Source: an uncultured Rickettsiales bacterium (GTDB taxonomy: Bacteria; Pseudomonadota; Alphaproteobacteria; RF32; CAG-239). From it: a DNA stretch of 64,000 bases. Where the stretch lies: contig URXV01000004.1 of assembly GCA_900551865.1 (NCBI GenBank), positions 44,667 through 108,666 on the forward strand. The letters are read 5' to 3'. The translations under genes were made by a program, and so were the position numbers. Shown piece by piece: positions 26,850 to 35,915 of the stretch (positions are counted from its first letter, which is position 1; every line of letters begins with the position of its first letter). The notes beneath the pieces were generated by a model. That model saw only the letters and a program-made list of their open reading frames with translations, was not told the DNA's origin and did no database searches.

Positions 26850-29054
26850 ATGGCGGAAACGGAAAATTTCGCACTTGAGGTCATAAAACGGATACATCAT
26901 GAATTGGGAGCCGAAAACAGTGCGGATAAGCTAAAGCTGGTTATAAAAATCATTGCCGAAGAAACTCGGTCTGCGTCGGCGGACATTTATGTCAAGGCAG
27001 ATGACGTAACGCTGGAGCACATTGCCGGTTTTCCGCAAAATGGCAGCCGCCCGGCGGTTCGTATCGGCGAAGGTGTTGTCGGCAAGGCTGGCGCGGACAA
27101 CCGTACTTCATTTGTTAAAACCAAAGAGGAATTCAAAATTGCCACGCCGCTGAAACGCTGGAACAAACCTGTCGGCGTATTGCTGGTAGCTTATCCGAAA
27201 CCGCATGATTATGATGAAAATGAAGCCGAGGCATTGGAAACTATATGTATGTTTCTTAGTGAATTTATTGCATCGGAAGAGGTATCCCTTTACATTCGCA
27301 AATTTATAAAAAGCCGCGGCATCGTTGCCAAAGACCGGTTAAAGGGAACGGTGATTAACGGCGGATACGGATTGGGTAATGTTATTGTTCATCGCCGTCG
27401 TAAAGCGGTTACGGAGGTTTTTGCCAAAGATAAAGACCGTGAATTGCAAAACCTTGAAACGGCACGGCAGAAAATGAATGAAGATTTGAACGAAAAAATC
27501 AGCCGTGAAGGGATGTCCAAAGGCGAGCATGTGGAAATTCTGGATGCTTATCGGATGATTGCCAATGACAAGGGGTGGTATAACCGGATAACGAATCACA
27601 TTAATTCGGGTTTAACGGCTGAGGCCGCGGTAGAACAGGCTTATGCGGAAATGTGGAACCGTTTGTCGGGAACAACCGATTCTTATCTTAAAGAGCGTTT
27701 GCACGATCTGCGCGATATAGCCGACCGTCTGCGTCTGTACTTGAGCGGAGAAGATTGCAATGCCGGTATAAATAACGACTATACGGATGTTATAATTGTT
27801 GCAACATCTATGGGGCCGGCGGATTTGATGGATTATGACTATAAAAAAATCCGGGGTTTGATTATAGAGGAATGCACGCCGACGATGCATGTGGCCATTG
27901 TCGCCAAGGCTCTGAATGTTCCGGTAATTGCCGGAATAGAGGGATTGTTTAAAGACGTTAAGGATGGGGCCGTTATTGCCGTTGACGGTGCGGACGGTTC
28001 CGTATATGTCAATCCGCCGAAGGCTGTAATAGAAAAAATTTCGGCCAAAATGGAGGAAAAAAAGAAAGAACTCCAACAAATACAGAAACTCAAAAATTTA
28101 AAAAGCAAAACCAAAGATTCAGAAAGGGTAAACCTTTATATCAATATCGGCATGGACTTTGACTTTGATTATATAAAAAGCACCAATTGCGACGGAGTCG
28201 GCCTGTACCGGACAGAAATTTTGTTTATGTCTTCCGATAAGATGCCCGATATTGAAAAACAGGTCGAGTGCTATAAGCGCCTGTATCAGGCGGCAGACGG
28301 GAAAAAAATAATTTTCCGCAGTCTTGATGTCGGTTCCGATAAGCTGCTGCCGTACTGGAACAGTATATCGGAAGATAATCCGGCAATAGGATGGCGTTCG
28401 ATTCGCATTACGCTGGACAGGAGAGCTATCCTTCGTAAGCAGATGCGAGCTTTTATTCGTGCGGCATCGGGACAGGAACTGAACGTTATGTTTCCGATGA
28501 TTTCCAATCTGGACGAGTTTCTTGAAGCAAAAGAAACTTTTATGTTTGCTTATGAACGTGAAAAGCGCGAAGGGTACGAACTGCCGTCAAAAGTGAACCT
28601 GGGAATGATGATAGAAGTTCCCTCTGTTGTCTTTCAGTTGCGGGAGATATTGAAATACTGCGATTTTATTTCTGTCGGAACAAATGACTTGTATCAGTTT
28701 TTCTTTGCCTGCGATCGGGGTAATCCTCGTCTGAGCGGCAGATACGATGTCCTTTCCGCCCCGTTTTTGAATCTGATGAAAAAAATTATAAAAGAAGCCA
28801 ATAATGCCGGGGTTCCTTGCTCCGTCTGCGGGGAAATGGCCAGTTCGCCGCTGGATGCCATGGCTTTGATTGGCTTGGGTTTCCGCAACCTGTCTGTATC
28901 AAGCGCGTCTTACGGTAAAGTCAAGGCGATGATTCGGTCTTTGTCGGCACGAGGGGTGGAAGACTACCTGAACAACATATTGTCATCTTCGCGTCGGACA
29001 TTGCGCCCGCAATTAAAATCCTACGCCGCAGATCACGCTATTGAAATCTATTAA
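26850..29054 (+). CDS. ptsP: PEP-protein phosphotransferase PtsP (enzyme I-Ntr)
   Basis: This 734-residue enzyme starts the nitrogen PTS relay (PtsP to NPr to EIIA-Ntr). An N-terminal GAF domain (about 15-150) precedes the EI N-terminal domain with the phosphorylated His in ECTPTMHVAIVAKAL. A PEP-binding TIM-barrel domain follows with GVGLYRTE, IGWRSIR, FISVGTNDLYQF and CSVCGEMA (catalytic Cys). The usual T-S-H at the His site is T-M-H. A RodZ-like gene follows at once. Confidence 0.93.
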   Translation: MAETENFALEVIKRIHHELGAENSADKLKLVIKIIAEETRSASADIYVKADDVTLEHIAGFPQNGSRPAVRIGEGVVGKAGADNRTSFVKTKEEFKIATPLKRWNKPVGVLLVAYPKPHDYDENEAEALETICMFLSEFIASEEVSLYIRKFIKSRGIVAKDRLKGTVINGGYGLGNVIVHRRRKAVTEVFAKDKDRELQNLETARQKMNEDLNEKISREGMSKGEHVEILDAYRMIANDKGWYNRITNHINSGLTAEAAVEQAYAEMWNRLSGTTDSYLKERLHDLRDIADRLRLYLSGEDCNAGINNDYTDVIIVATSMGPADLMDYDYKKIRGLIIEECTPTMHVAIVAKALNVPVIAGIEGLFKDVKDGAVIAVDGADGSVYVNPPKAVIEKISAKMEEKKKELQQIQKLKNLKSKTKDSERVNLYINIGMDFDFDYIKSTNCDGVGLYRTEILFMSSDKMPDIEKQVECYKRLYQAADGKKIIFRSLDVGSDKLLPYWNSISEDNPAIGWRSIRITLDRRAILRKQMRAFIRAASGQELNVMFPMISNLDEFLEAKETFMFAYEREKREGYELPSKVNLGMMIEVPSVVFQLREILKYCDFISVGTNDLYQFFFACDRGNPRLSGRYDVLSAPFLNLMKKIIKEANNAGVPCSVCGEMASSPLDAMALIGLGFRNLSVSSASYGKVKAMIRSLSARGVEDYLNNILSSSRRTLRPQLKSYAADHAIEIY

Positions 29055-29103
29055 AAAGTATGTTTTAATATCAGAAAGCAACTTGATTACGAAAGTTAAA
29101 GCC

Positions 29104-30036
29104 ATGGAAAATACGGAAGAACTGGATATAGACATTGATGATATCGGCACAATTTTGAAAAGCAGCCGCCTGAAGAGCAAAAAAAGTATGGAGGAAATTT
29201 CTAGCGAACTTTGCATCAGGAAAATATATCTGACGGCATTGGAAGAAAGTGATTACGAAACTCTGCCTCCGATTCCCTATGGCGTGGGTTATGTCCGTAC
29301 TTATGCCCGCTATTTGGGATTGAACCCGGAACGTGCCGTTAAGCTTTATAAAGCTGCCTCGCAGGTTGAAGAGCAAAGCAAGGATGATGACGCCGGGCAA
29401 ATTCCCGAGGCGAACAAAAGCAACGGCAGACATATATTGGCCGGTATTATTGCGCTTGCCGTGCTGTATGGCGGGTGGTATTTGTATACTGTTTCGTCTG
29501 TTGTGGAAACGACAAACCGCGGTACAGCTGAAGAAAGTGTCGCAGAAAACGGCGGAGCGGCTGTTTCCGCAGTTGAGAATGATGTGAAAACGGAAGAAAC
29601 GCCAGCAGCGGCAACTGCCTCTTTGGAAAATATCGTTTCGCCTGCTGAAGAAACCAGCCAAACTGACAACGTATCTGCGGATTCGGTGAGGATACCGACA
29701 GAAAACGAAGCGGAAGAAGTATCTGAACTGCCGGGAGCTGGGCAGACCCCGGTACCGGAAAAGCAGGCTGCAGCCGAAGAAGAAGTCGCAGTTTTAGAAG
29801 ATAATAAAGTTGTTGTGGAATTTACCGGAGAAAGCTGGGTTGAGCTGAAAGACCGGAAAAAGGTCTATTTTCAGGGCGTTTTTCATCAGGGCGATAAAAA
29901 GGAAATTGACTATGCCGATAACCTGTTCTTGTCCGTGGGGCGGCCGCATAATGTCAAAGTTTATGTAAAAGGCGTGGAAAAAAATATTCTTGCCAAGAAG
30001 AGGAAAATGAATATCCCCTTAGATTCTTTAGACTAA
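29104..30036 (+). CDS. RodZ-like protein: N-terminal HTH, one membrane helix, C-terminal DUF4115 domain
   Basis: From the ATG at 29104 the protein has 310 residues. A RodZ-type HTH occupies about 13-80 ([16 protein letters not shown], ending [11 protein letters not shown]). One membrane helix follows ([19 protein letters not shown]), then a long acidic Ala/Glu/Thr-rich periplasmic linker, and a C-terminal beta domain ([19 protein letters not shown]). RodZ connects MreB to the cell-wall machinery. Alphaproteobacteria carry this gene between ptsP and ispG-hisS-prfA; here ispG and hisS are absent and prfA follows directly. The upstream TTG at 29041 is less likely. Confidence 0.85.
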   Translation: MENTEELDIDIDDIGTILKSSRLKSKKSMEEISSELCIRKIYLTALEESDYETLPPIPYGVGYVRTYARYLGLNPERAVKLYKAASQVEEQSKDDDAGQIPEANKSNGRHILAGIIALAVLYGGWYLYTVSSVVETTNRGTAEESVAENGGAAVSAVENDVKTEETPAAATASLENIVSPAEETSQTDNVSADSVRIPTENEAEEVSELPGAGQTPVPEKQAAAEEEVAVLEDNKVVVEFTGESWVELKDRKKVYFQGVFHQGDKKEIDYADNLFLSVGRPHNVKVYVKGVEKNILAKKRKMNIPLDSLD

Positions 30037-30127
30037 AAGAAATGTTTTTCTTGTTGCATTTTGCATCAAAATAAGAAATAACCAATACAAACAACAAACG
30101 GTAATAAAACGTAATAAGGAAGAATTA

Positions 30128-31201
30128 ATGAATTTTCAGGAAAAACTGGCAGGTGTCGTCAGCCGTTATGAAGAAGTACAGTCTTTGCTTGCATCGCCGT
30201 CAATAGGTGCGGACGAACTGGTAAAATTGAATAAGGAAATATCGGTTTTAGAGCCGGTTGTGGAGGCTATCCATAACTACCAAAAGCAGGAAAAGAGTTT
30301 TAAAGAGGCAGGTGAATTGATGCAGGATGCCTCAATGGATAAGGAAATGCGCGAGCTGGCAGAAACGGAATATTACGAACTGAAAGAAAAGCTTCCTGAA
30401 TTAGAAAAAGAAATCAAAGTTCTTTTACTGCCTAAAGAAGAAGACGATGAAAAAAATGCGATTCTTGAAGTAAGGGCAGGAACCGGCGGTGATGAGGCAG
30501 CCTTGTTTGCTGCAGTCTTGTTTGAAATGTATCAGCGCTATGCGCAAAAGCAAGGTTGGAAATTTGAAATTTTAGATGCCAGTGAAAATGGTATCGGCGG
30601 TTATAAAGAAGCTTCTGCCAAAATTACCGGCAAAGACGTTTTCGCCAAATTAAAATTTGAGTCCGGCGCCCACCGGGTACAGCGCGTGCCTGTAACGGAG
30701 TCGCAGGGGCGGGTGCATACGTCGGCGGCAACCGTTGCGGTACTTCCTGAAATAGAAGAAGTTGATATGTATATTAATCCTGCTGATTTGAAAATTGACG
30801 TTTACCGGGCTTCCGGCGCCGGCGGACAGCACGTCAACCGGACGGAGTCGGCCGTGCGCATTACGCATATTCCAACCGGTATTGTCGTACAATGTCAGGA
30901 TGATCGTTCACAGTTTAAAAATAAAGAAAAGGCAATGAACCACCTGCGCGCCAAATTATACGACACGCAAAAAGCCAATATTGACGCGACTTATTCTGAA
31001 AAACGAAAGTTGCAGGTTGGCAGCGGTGACCGCAGTGAGCGGATTCGTACTTATAATTATCCGCAGGGGCGCGTAACCGACCATCGTATCAATCTGACTC
31101 TGTATAAATTGGATGAAGTCGTTTCGGGCGAAGCTTTAGATGAAATCATTGATGCGCTCATAACCGAAGACCAGGCGCAGCGTCTGGCTGAAATCGACTA
31201 G
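30128..31201 (+). CDS. prfA: Peptide chain release factor 1
   Basis: This 357-residue class I release factor recognises UAA and UAG. The GGQ loop is [15 protein letters not shown], and the C-terminal part has [18 protein letters not shown]. The N-terminal coiled region and length are normal. prmC, whose product methylates the GGQ glutamine and which often follows prfA, is not next to it here. Confidence 0.96.
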   Translation: MNFQEKLAGVVSRYEEVQSLLASPSIGADELVKLNKEISVLEPVVEAIHNYQKQEKSFKEAGELMQDASMDKEMRELAETEYYELKEKLPELEKEIKVLLLPKEEDDEKNAILEVRAGTGGDEAALFAAVLFEMYQRYAQKQGWKFEILDASENGIGGYKEASAKITGKDVFAKLKFESGAHRVQRVPVTESQGRVHTSAATVAVLPEIEEVDMYINPADLKIDVYRASGAGGQHVNRTESAVRITHIPTGIVVQCQDDRSQFKNKEKAMNHLRAKLYDTQKANIDATYSEKRKLQVGSGDRSERIRTYNYPQGRVTDHRINLTLYKLDEVVSGEALDEIIDALITEDQAQRLAEID

Positions 31202-31357
31202 AGTACAAAACAGTATATGATACAGCCGTTTTATTGCTGTAACGAGTGTATCGGCACATCGTAATCTGTTGTAACAAATTGTAACATCTTTTTAAGAGAT
31301 TTTTCTGAAAGATGGTGTTATATAACCCTTAAATGTTACGTTAACAAGGGGTGTAGT

Positions 31358-32386
31358 ATGTCAAATTTAATAAAAGTAGCAGTCATCGGTGCCGGAATGA
31401 TGGGAAAGAATCATTTGCGTACCTATAAAGCGCTTCCGGGGGTAGAACTCGTCGGCGTTTATGACATCTTTGGTGAAAATGCCAGAAAAGCTGCTGAAAT
31501 GTTTGGAATTAAAGCTTTTACCTCATTGGAAGAAGTGGCTCGTGCTGTAGACGCCGTCAGTGTCGTAACGACATCTGTTGCACATTGCGAGGTCGGCGAA
31601 TTCTTTTTGAATAAGGGAATTCATTGCATGATGGAAAAACCTCTGGCCACAACTGAAGAAGAATGCCGGCGGCTGATTGATGCAGCAAGAAAAAATAATG
31701 TTACGCTTCTTGTCGGGCATATTGAACGGTTTAACCCGGCAGTTGAACAGATGGGGAAAATCCTTTCCGACACCAGTAAAATCCGTTCGCTGACAGCACA
31801 AAGAATGTCGGCGGCAAGCGGCAGAATTACTGATGTCGATGTTGCCATGGATTTGATGATACACGACGTAGAAGTTATTCAGTCTTTAGTGAAGTCTCCG
31901 GTTGTAAATGTTCAGGCAGCCGCTGTGAAAACCCCTGGAAACGAAAGCGGAAAAGACTACATCACGGCATTATTGGAATTTGCGAGCGGCGCTACTGCTA
32001 ATATTACGGCGAGCCGCATTACGCAGGCGCGCGTCCGCACTTTAACCGTTACGACGGATACCAACTATATTGATATGGACTTTATCAACCAGAGCATAAA
32101 CGTTCACTCGCAGGGACGTATGCCGTATGTAAATCAGGAAAATATCCCCGAGTGGATGAATTACGGCCTTAAAGGAAGTGTTGAACAGCTGTTTATTCCG
32201 ACCAACCAGCCGCTTCAGGCTGAGTTGTCTCATTTCATCAGCTGCGTCAAAGGGGAAGCAACTCCTCGTATCAGCGGCGAAGATGCTTTAAATGCACTGC
32301 GTGTCATCTGGCAGATACAGGATGCTTTGGGACTGTCCAGAACCATTTCATCAACGGCTGGAGCAATGGTTGCCAAAGCAGCATAA
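31358..32386 (+). CDS. Gfo/Idh/MocA-family oxidoreductase
   Basis: This 342-residue NAD(P)-dependent sugar dehydrogenase-like protein has a Rossmann motif GAGMMGKNH, the EKP motif (MMEKPLATTEEE) and GHIERFNPA, followed by the C-terminal beta-sheet domain. Relatives act on UDP-sugars or inositol-type substrates, and some make the diamino sugar used in lipid A; the substrate here is not readable from sequence. It has a good ribosome binding site (AGGGG). The gap before it contains two TTGTAAC-type elements that may be regulatory. Confidence 0.85.
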   Translation: MSNLIKVAVIGAGMMGKNHLRTYKALPGVELVGVYDIFGENARKAAEMFGIKAFTSLEEVARAVDAVSVVTTSVAHCEVGEFFLNKGIHCMMEKPLATTEEECRRLIDAARKNNVTLLVGHIERFNPAVEQMGKILSDTSKIRSLTAQRMSAASGRITDVDVAMDLMIHDVEVIQSLVKSPVVNVQAAAVKTPGNESGKDYITALLEFASGATANITASRITQARVRTLTVTTDTNYIDMDFINQSINVHSQGRMPYVNQENIPEWMNYGLKGSVEQLFIPTNQPLQAELSHFISCVKGEATPRISGEDALNALRVIWQIQDALGLSRTISSTAGAMVAKAA

Positions 32387-32407
32387 TCGGATACATACCA
32401 AAAAATT

Positions 32408-33148
32408 ATGCGTTACAAAATTACGATAGAATACGATGGAACTAACCTCTTCGGCTGGCAAAAACAGGATGAAGGGGTTAGCGTTCAGTATTTTTTGGAA
32501 GAAGCTTTGACGGGCTTCACTCACCAGAAGATAGATGTTTTTGGCGCCGGGCGCACGGATGCCGGCGTCCATGCATTAGGGCAGGTTGCGCATTTTGATT
32601 TGGAAACATCTATGGATTTGTTTCATCTGCGCGAAGCGTTCAATGCACGTTTACGGATACTTGGCGCTCCCGTTTCGGTTATAGAAGTGGAAGAAACCTC
32701 ACCGGATTTTCATGCCCGTTTTTCAGCTGTCGGGCGCGGATATGTTTATCGCATTTTAAACCGTCGGGCTCCGACAGTATTGCTTACAAACCGAGTCTGG
32801 ACGGTGGGGTATCCGCTTGATGTGGCAAAAATGCGGGAGGGGGCAAAATATCTTCTGGGACATCATGATTTTACATCGTTTCGCGGCGCCGGATGCCAGG
32901 CTCTTTCTCCCCTTAAAACGTTGGACAGACTGGATATCATAACTAATGGCGATGAAATAGATTTCGTTGTCGAAGCCCGGTCATTTCTGTATCATCAGGT
33001 GCGTAATATGGTCGGAACCCTGAAATCAGTCGGCGATGGAAAATTTTCCCCGCAGGACGTTAAAATTATTTTGGAAAAAAAAGACCGAGCCTGTGCGGGA
33101 GCTACAGCTCCGGCATGCGGTTTGTACTTAAGCAAAGTGATGTATTAA
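32408..33148 (+). CDS. truA: tRNA pseudouridine(38-40) synthase TruA
   Basis: This 246-residue enzyme modifies the tRNA anticodon stem. The catalytic Asp is in FGAGRTDAGVHALGQ. Other family marks are YDGTNLFGWQ at the N-terminus and FLYHQVRNMVGTL near the C-terminus. No clear ribosome binding site is seen, so translation may couple to the upstream gene 21 bp away. Confidence 0.95.
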   Translation: MRYKITIEYDGTNLFGWQKQDEGVSVQYFLEEALTGFTHQKIDVFGAGRTDAGVHALGQVAHFDLETSMDLFHLREAFNARLRILGAPVSVIEVEETSPDFHARFSAVGRGYVYRILNRRAPTVLLTNRVWTVGYPLDVAKMREGAKYLLGHHDFTSFRGAGCQALSPLKTLDRLDIITNGDEIDFVVEARSFLYHQVRNMVGTLKSVGDGKFSPQDVKIILEKKDRACAGATAPACGLYLSKVMY

Positions 33149-33209
33149 AAACGGCAGCTGTTTGCAGGTGCAGTTGTTTGCAAGCTGAACCGGATTCTGT
33201 GTATGTGCT

Positions 33210-33608
33210 TTACCTGACGTAGTCGCAGTGCAGGGCGTTGGGAATGCGGTGGATATAAAAAGGCAGCCGAACGAAGAAAACGTCAAACTGCATAGTATGA
33301 TTACGATATTTCTTGTGCATTTTCATAAAGTATTCTCCGCCACGCATAATCCGCTGCTGCTGTTTATATGATAGCGCATAGAGAAAATCAGCAGGCCTTT
33401 TGCGTTTCTTTACTTCGCAAAAAACGATTCTTTTTCCTTTGGCGGCGACAAAATCCAATTCGCCGCAGGATGTCTTTTTGCCGCTGCCGCATTTGTAGTT
33501 CTTTGCGATAATATGGTAGCCGTGCAGCCTCATATACAACCGGCAGACAAATTCCGCCAGTTGTCCTGATTTATAGGGCGTTATTTTTAAGTTCCAAAGC
33601 TTTTTCAT
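33210..33608 (-). CDS. yraN: YraN/UPF0102 family nuclease-like protein
   Basis: This 132-residue protein has the restriction-endonuclease-like core of UPF0102: G-Q-L-A-E near the start, then CGELDFVAAKGKRIVFCEVKKRK, with the metal-binding Asp, Glu and Lys. It overlaps the 3' end of rsmI, the usual yraL-yraN association. An ATG at 33617 is an equally possible start; neither has a strong ribosome binding site. The C-terminus after the core is longer and more basic/aromatic than usual. Confidence 0.85.
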   Translation of the reverse strand: MKKLWNLKITPYKSGQLAEFVCRLYMRLHGYHIIAKNYKCGSGKKTSCGELDFVAAKGKRIVFCEVKKRKRPADFLYALSYKQQQRIMRGGEYFMKMHKKYRNHTMQFDVFFVRLPFYIHRIPNALHCDYVR

Positions 33609-34410
33609 ATACGTCATTTCTTTTTAAATGGTATTTTTCCGCAATATTTTTAACTGCTTCTTTAAGGGTGCAGCGGCTCAATTCATCAGTCAGCAGTTTT
33701 TCCAAGTCCGGCTTTTCCTGCTCGTCGGCATGCGGCGGAGCAATAACCAAAACGATTTCTCCTTTGGCCGGCTTTTCTGCAAATTTTCGTCTGACATCTC
33801 CGGGCAGGCCTGAAATGCATTCTTCATATAATTTGCTGATTTCCCGGATGACGGCTATTTCCCTCTGCGGCATCAGCTTTTCCAAAACAGCCAATGTCTT
33901 TTCTAATCGGATTGCCGTTTCATATAAAACCAGCGTCGTATTGATATTTTTCAACTCTGTAAATAAATCAAGCCTGGGTTTATCTTTGTTGGGGATAAAA
34001 CCGGCAAACATAAACCGGTTGGTCGGCAACCCGGAAAGCTGCAGGGCGCAGATAACGGCACAGGCGCCAGGAACAGTTGTGACCTTGATGTTCTGCTGCC
34101 GGCATTCGCGTACAAGTTTATATCCGGGGTCGGAGATAAGCGGGGAACCGGCGTCGCTGATAAGGGCAACGCTTTTTCCGTTTCTGATAAAGTCTATAAT
34201 CTGTTGGAATTTTTCCTGTTCAGAGTGGTCTTCGTAAGTAATGAAAAACTTATGCGTGGAGATGCCCAACAGCGAAAACAGCTTTTTGCTGATTCTGGTA
34301 TCCTCTGCGGCAATAATCTCGGCGTCCTGCAAAACGTCGATTCCCCTGGGCGATAAATCTCTGATATTGCCAATCGGGGTCGCAACAATATATAAACCTG
34401 CATCTAACAT
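33571..34410 (-). CDS. rsmI: 16S rRNA (cytidine1402-2'-O)-methyltransferase RsmI
   Basis: This 279-residue SAM-dependent tetrapyrrole-methylase-fold enzyme modifies the decoding centre of the 30S subunit. Signatures are LYIVATPIGNIRDLSPR, AAEDTR, LISDAGSPLISDPG and VPGACAVICAL. The ATG at 34410 is preferred over the upstream one at 34458, because it gives the standard N-terminus and follows AAAGAG. It is divergent from the LpoA-like lipoprotein gene, as in the yraL/yraM arrangement of other proteobacteria. Confidence 0.95.
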   Translation of the reverse strand: MLDAGLYIVATPIGNIRDLSPRGIDVLQDAEIIAAEDTRISKKLFSLLGISTHKFFITYEDHSEQEKFQQIIDFIRNGKSVALISDAGSPLISDPGYKLVRECRQQNIKVTTVPGACAVICALQLSGLPTNRFMFAGFIPNKDKPRLDLFTELKNINTTLVLYETAIRLEKTLAVLEKLMPQREIAVIREISKLYEECISGLPGDVRRKFAEKPAKGEIVLVIAPPHADEQEKPDLEKLLTDELSRCTLKEAVKNIAEKYHLKRNDVYEKALELKNNAL

Positions 34411-34482
34411 CTTATAACTCTTTACAATAAAGGTTTTTTGTTTTAAATAGAACAACATAATTGTTTAATATTTTGGGAATAA

Positions 34483-35745
34483 ATGCAAGTGTTAAAAAAA
34501 ATCGCCTTATTTTTTCTGTGTCTTGGACTTTTCGGCTGCAACAGCCCTTTGACGGACAATCGTATTGAACTTTCCGATCAGCGCTATGATATTATTGATT
34601 ACGATGCCATAAATAAGTCCATGGTTGCGGAAAATCCGTTGAACGTAGCAGTTTTGCTCCCCTTGACGGGTAAAGCGTCTAATGTGGGGCTGGGAATGCA
34701 AAATGCAATGTTCATGGCATTGGATGATTTGCAGAATAACCGTATGGTTCTGAAGTTTTATGATACCGGCAGCACGGAAAACGGGGCTGCTGTGGCGGCA
34801 GACCGGGCAGTACAGGAAGGTGCAAATCTCATTCTCGGGCCGTTAATGGGCAATGAAGTTGAGGGAGTTTCTTCCGTCGCTTTGTCGGCAGATGTTCCGG
34901 TAGTTTCTTTTACGACGTCACCGCAGGTCTTGCAGAAAGGAATTTACAGCATCGGGCTGTTGACGGGTGAGCAGGTTGACCGGGCAGTTTCTTATGCTGC
35001 TGCTCAGGGACGGTCGAAATTGGCGCTTTTGGTGCCGGACAATAACAGCGGTTTGAATATTGTAAAGGCTGCTTTAATGTCGTCCGTTGCAAAGGATATG
35101 TCTTTGGTCAAGGTGGGATTTTACAGTCCCGAGAGTATGGATTTTTCGGCAATGGTAAAAGAAATGTCATCAGCAGCGGATTTTGATGCGGTAATGATTG
35201 CTGACAGCGGCAATCGGCTTAAGTCCATGGCGTCAATGTTTGCTTACAATGACATAATGTATCCCGATGTATTGTTTTTGGGAACATCGGCTTGGGATAA
35301 TACTAATTTGAGCAAAGAAACGATTTTGTATCACGGCGTATATCCGATGGTATCAAAAAGTTACGGAACTTATTTTGCCGATAAATATAAAGAAACGTTT
35401 GGCGAGCAACCGAAAAGCATATATTCATTTGCCTACGACAGCGTGCTGTTGGCATCCGTTTTGTCAACGAAAGACCGGAATGATTTGGATGCGGCCTTAA
35501 CCGGCAAAAGCGGATTTATCGGTGTGAACGGATTCTTTAAGATACTTCCGACAGGACAAAGTTATCATAGTCTGGAAATGCTGGAGGTAACGAAAGACGG
35601 CCCCAAAATCGTCTCTAAAGCCGACAATCGGAGTTCGGATTATGTTGGCAGCGAAATAGATATCCGCTATATCCCGTATGAAAAATTACCGAAATTTTAT
35701 GGCAAAAGCAGTTCCGAAGTTTTAAAATGGCTATATAACAATTAG
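34483..35745 (+). CDS. LpoA/YraM-like penicillin-binding protein activator lipoprotein
   Basis: This 420-residue lipoprotein has signal MQVLKKIALFFLCLGLFGC and a type-1 periplasmic-binding fold (VAVLLPLTGKASNVGLGMQN, then GPLMGNEVEGVSSVA and YGTYFADKYKETFGEQP). Relatives activate PBP1A from the outer membrane. The N-terminal TPR domain of enterobacterial LpoA is absent, as in other alphaproteobacteria. The divergent position next to rsmI and yraN supports the call. Confidence 0.85.
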   Translation: MQVLKKIALFFLCLGLFGCNSPLTDNRIELSDQRYDIIDYDAINKSMVAENPLNVAVLLPLTGKASNVGLGMQNAMFMALDDLQNNRMVLKFYDTGSTENGAAVAADRAVQEGANLILGPLMGNEVEGVSSVALSADVPVVSFTTSPQVLQKGIYSIGLLTGEQVDRAVSYAAAQGRSKLALLVPDNNSGLNIVKAALMSSVAKDMSLVKVGFYSPESMDFSAMVKEMSSAADFDAVMIADSGNRLKSMASMFAYNDIMYPDVLFLGTSAWDNTNLSKETILYHGVYPMVSKSYGTYFADKYKETFGEQPKSIYSFAYDSVLLASVLSTKDRNDLDAALTGKSGFIGVNGFFKILPTGQSYHSLEMLEVTKDGPKIVSKADNRSSDYVGSEIDIRYIPYEKLPKFYGKSSSEVLKWLYNN

Positions 35746-35810
35746 TGTTGATAGTTGTTTTTTAACTTGCAAATTAGTCAGGTTTGCGCATTATAGGAAA
35801 GTGTTAATAT

Positions 35811-35896
35811 GAAGGGTACAGGGTTGTTTTGCTGCCAACCCGGTCAGGTTCGGAAGAAAGCAGCCGTAACAGTTAAAACAAGGTCTGTATCCCTTC
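35811..35896 (+). ncRNA. ffs: Signal recognition particle RNA (4.5S type)
   Basis: The core GGTCAGGTTCGGAAGAAAGCAGCC is the conserved SRP domain IV apical region, with the GGAA tetraloop and both asymmetric loops. GAAGGG...ACAG at the start pairs with CTGTATCCCTTC at the end to close the rod. The position just upstream of dnaX is common in alphaproteobacteria. Confidence 0.95.
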
Positions 35897-35915
35897 GCCT
35901 CATAAGTTGAAAGCA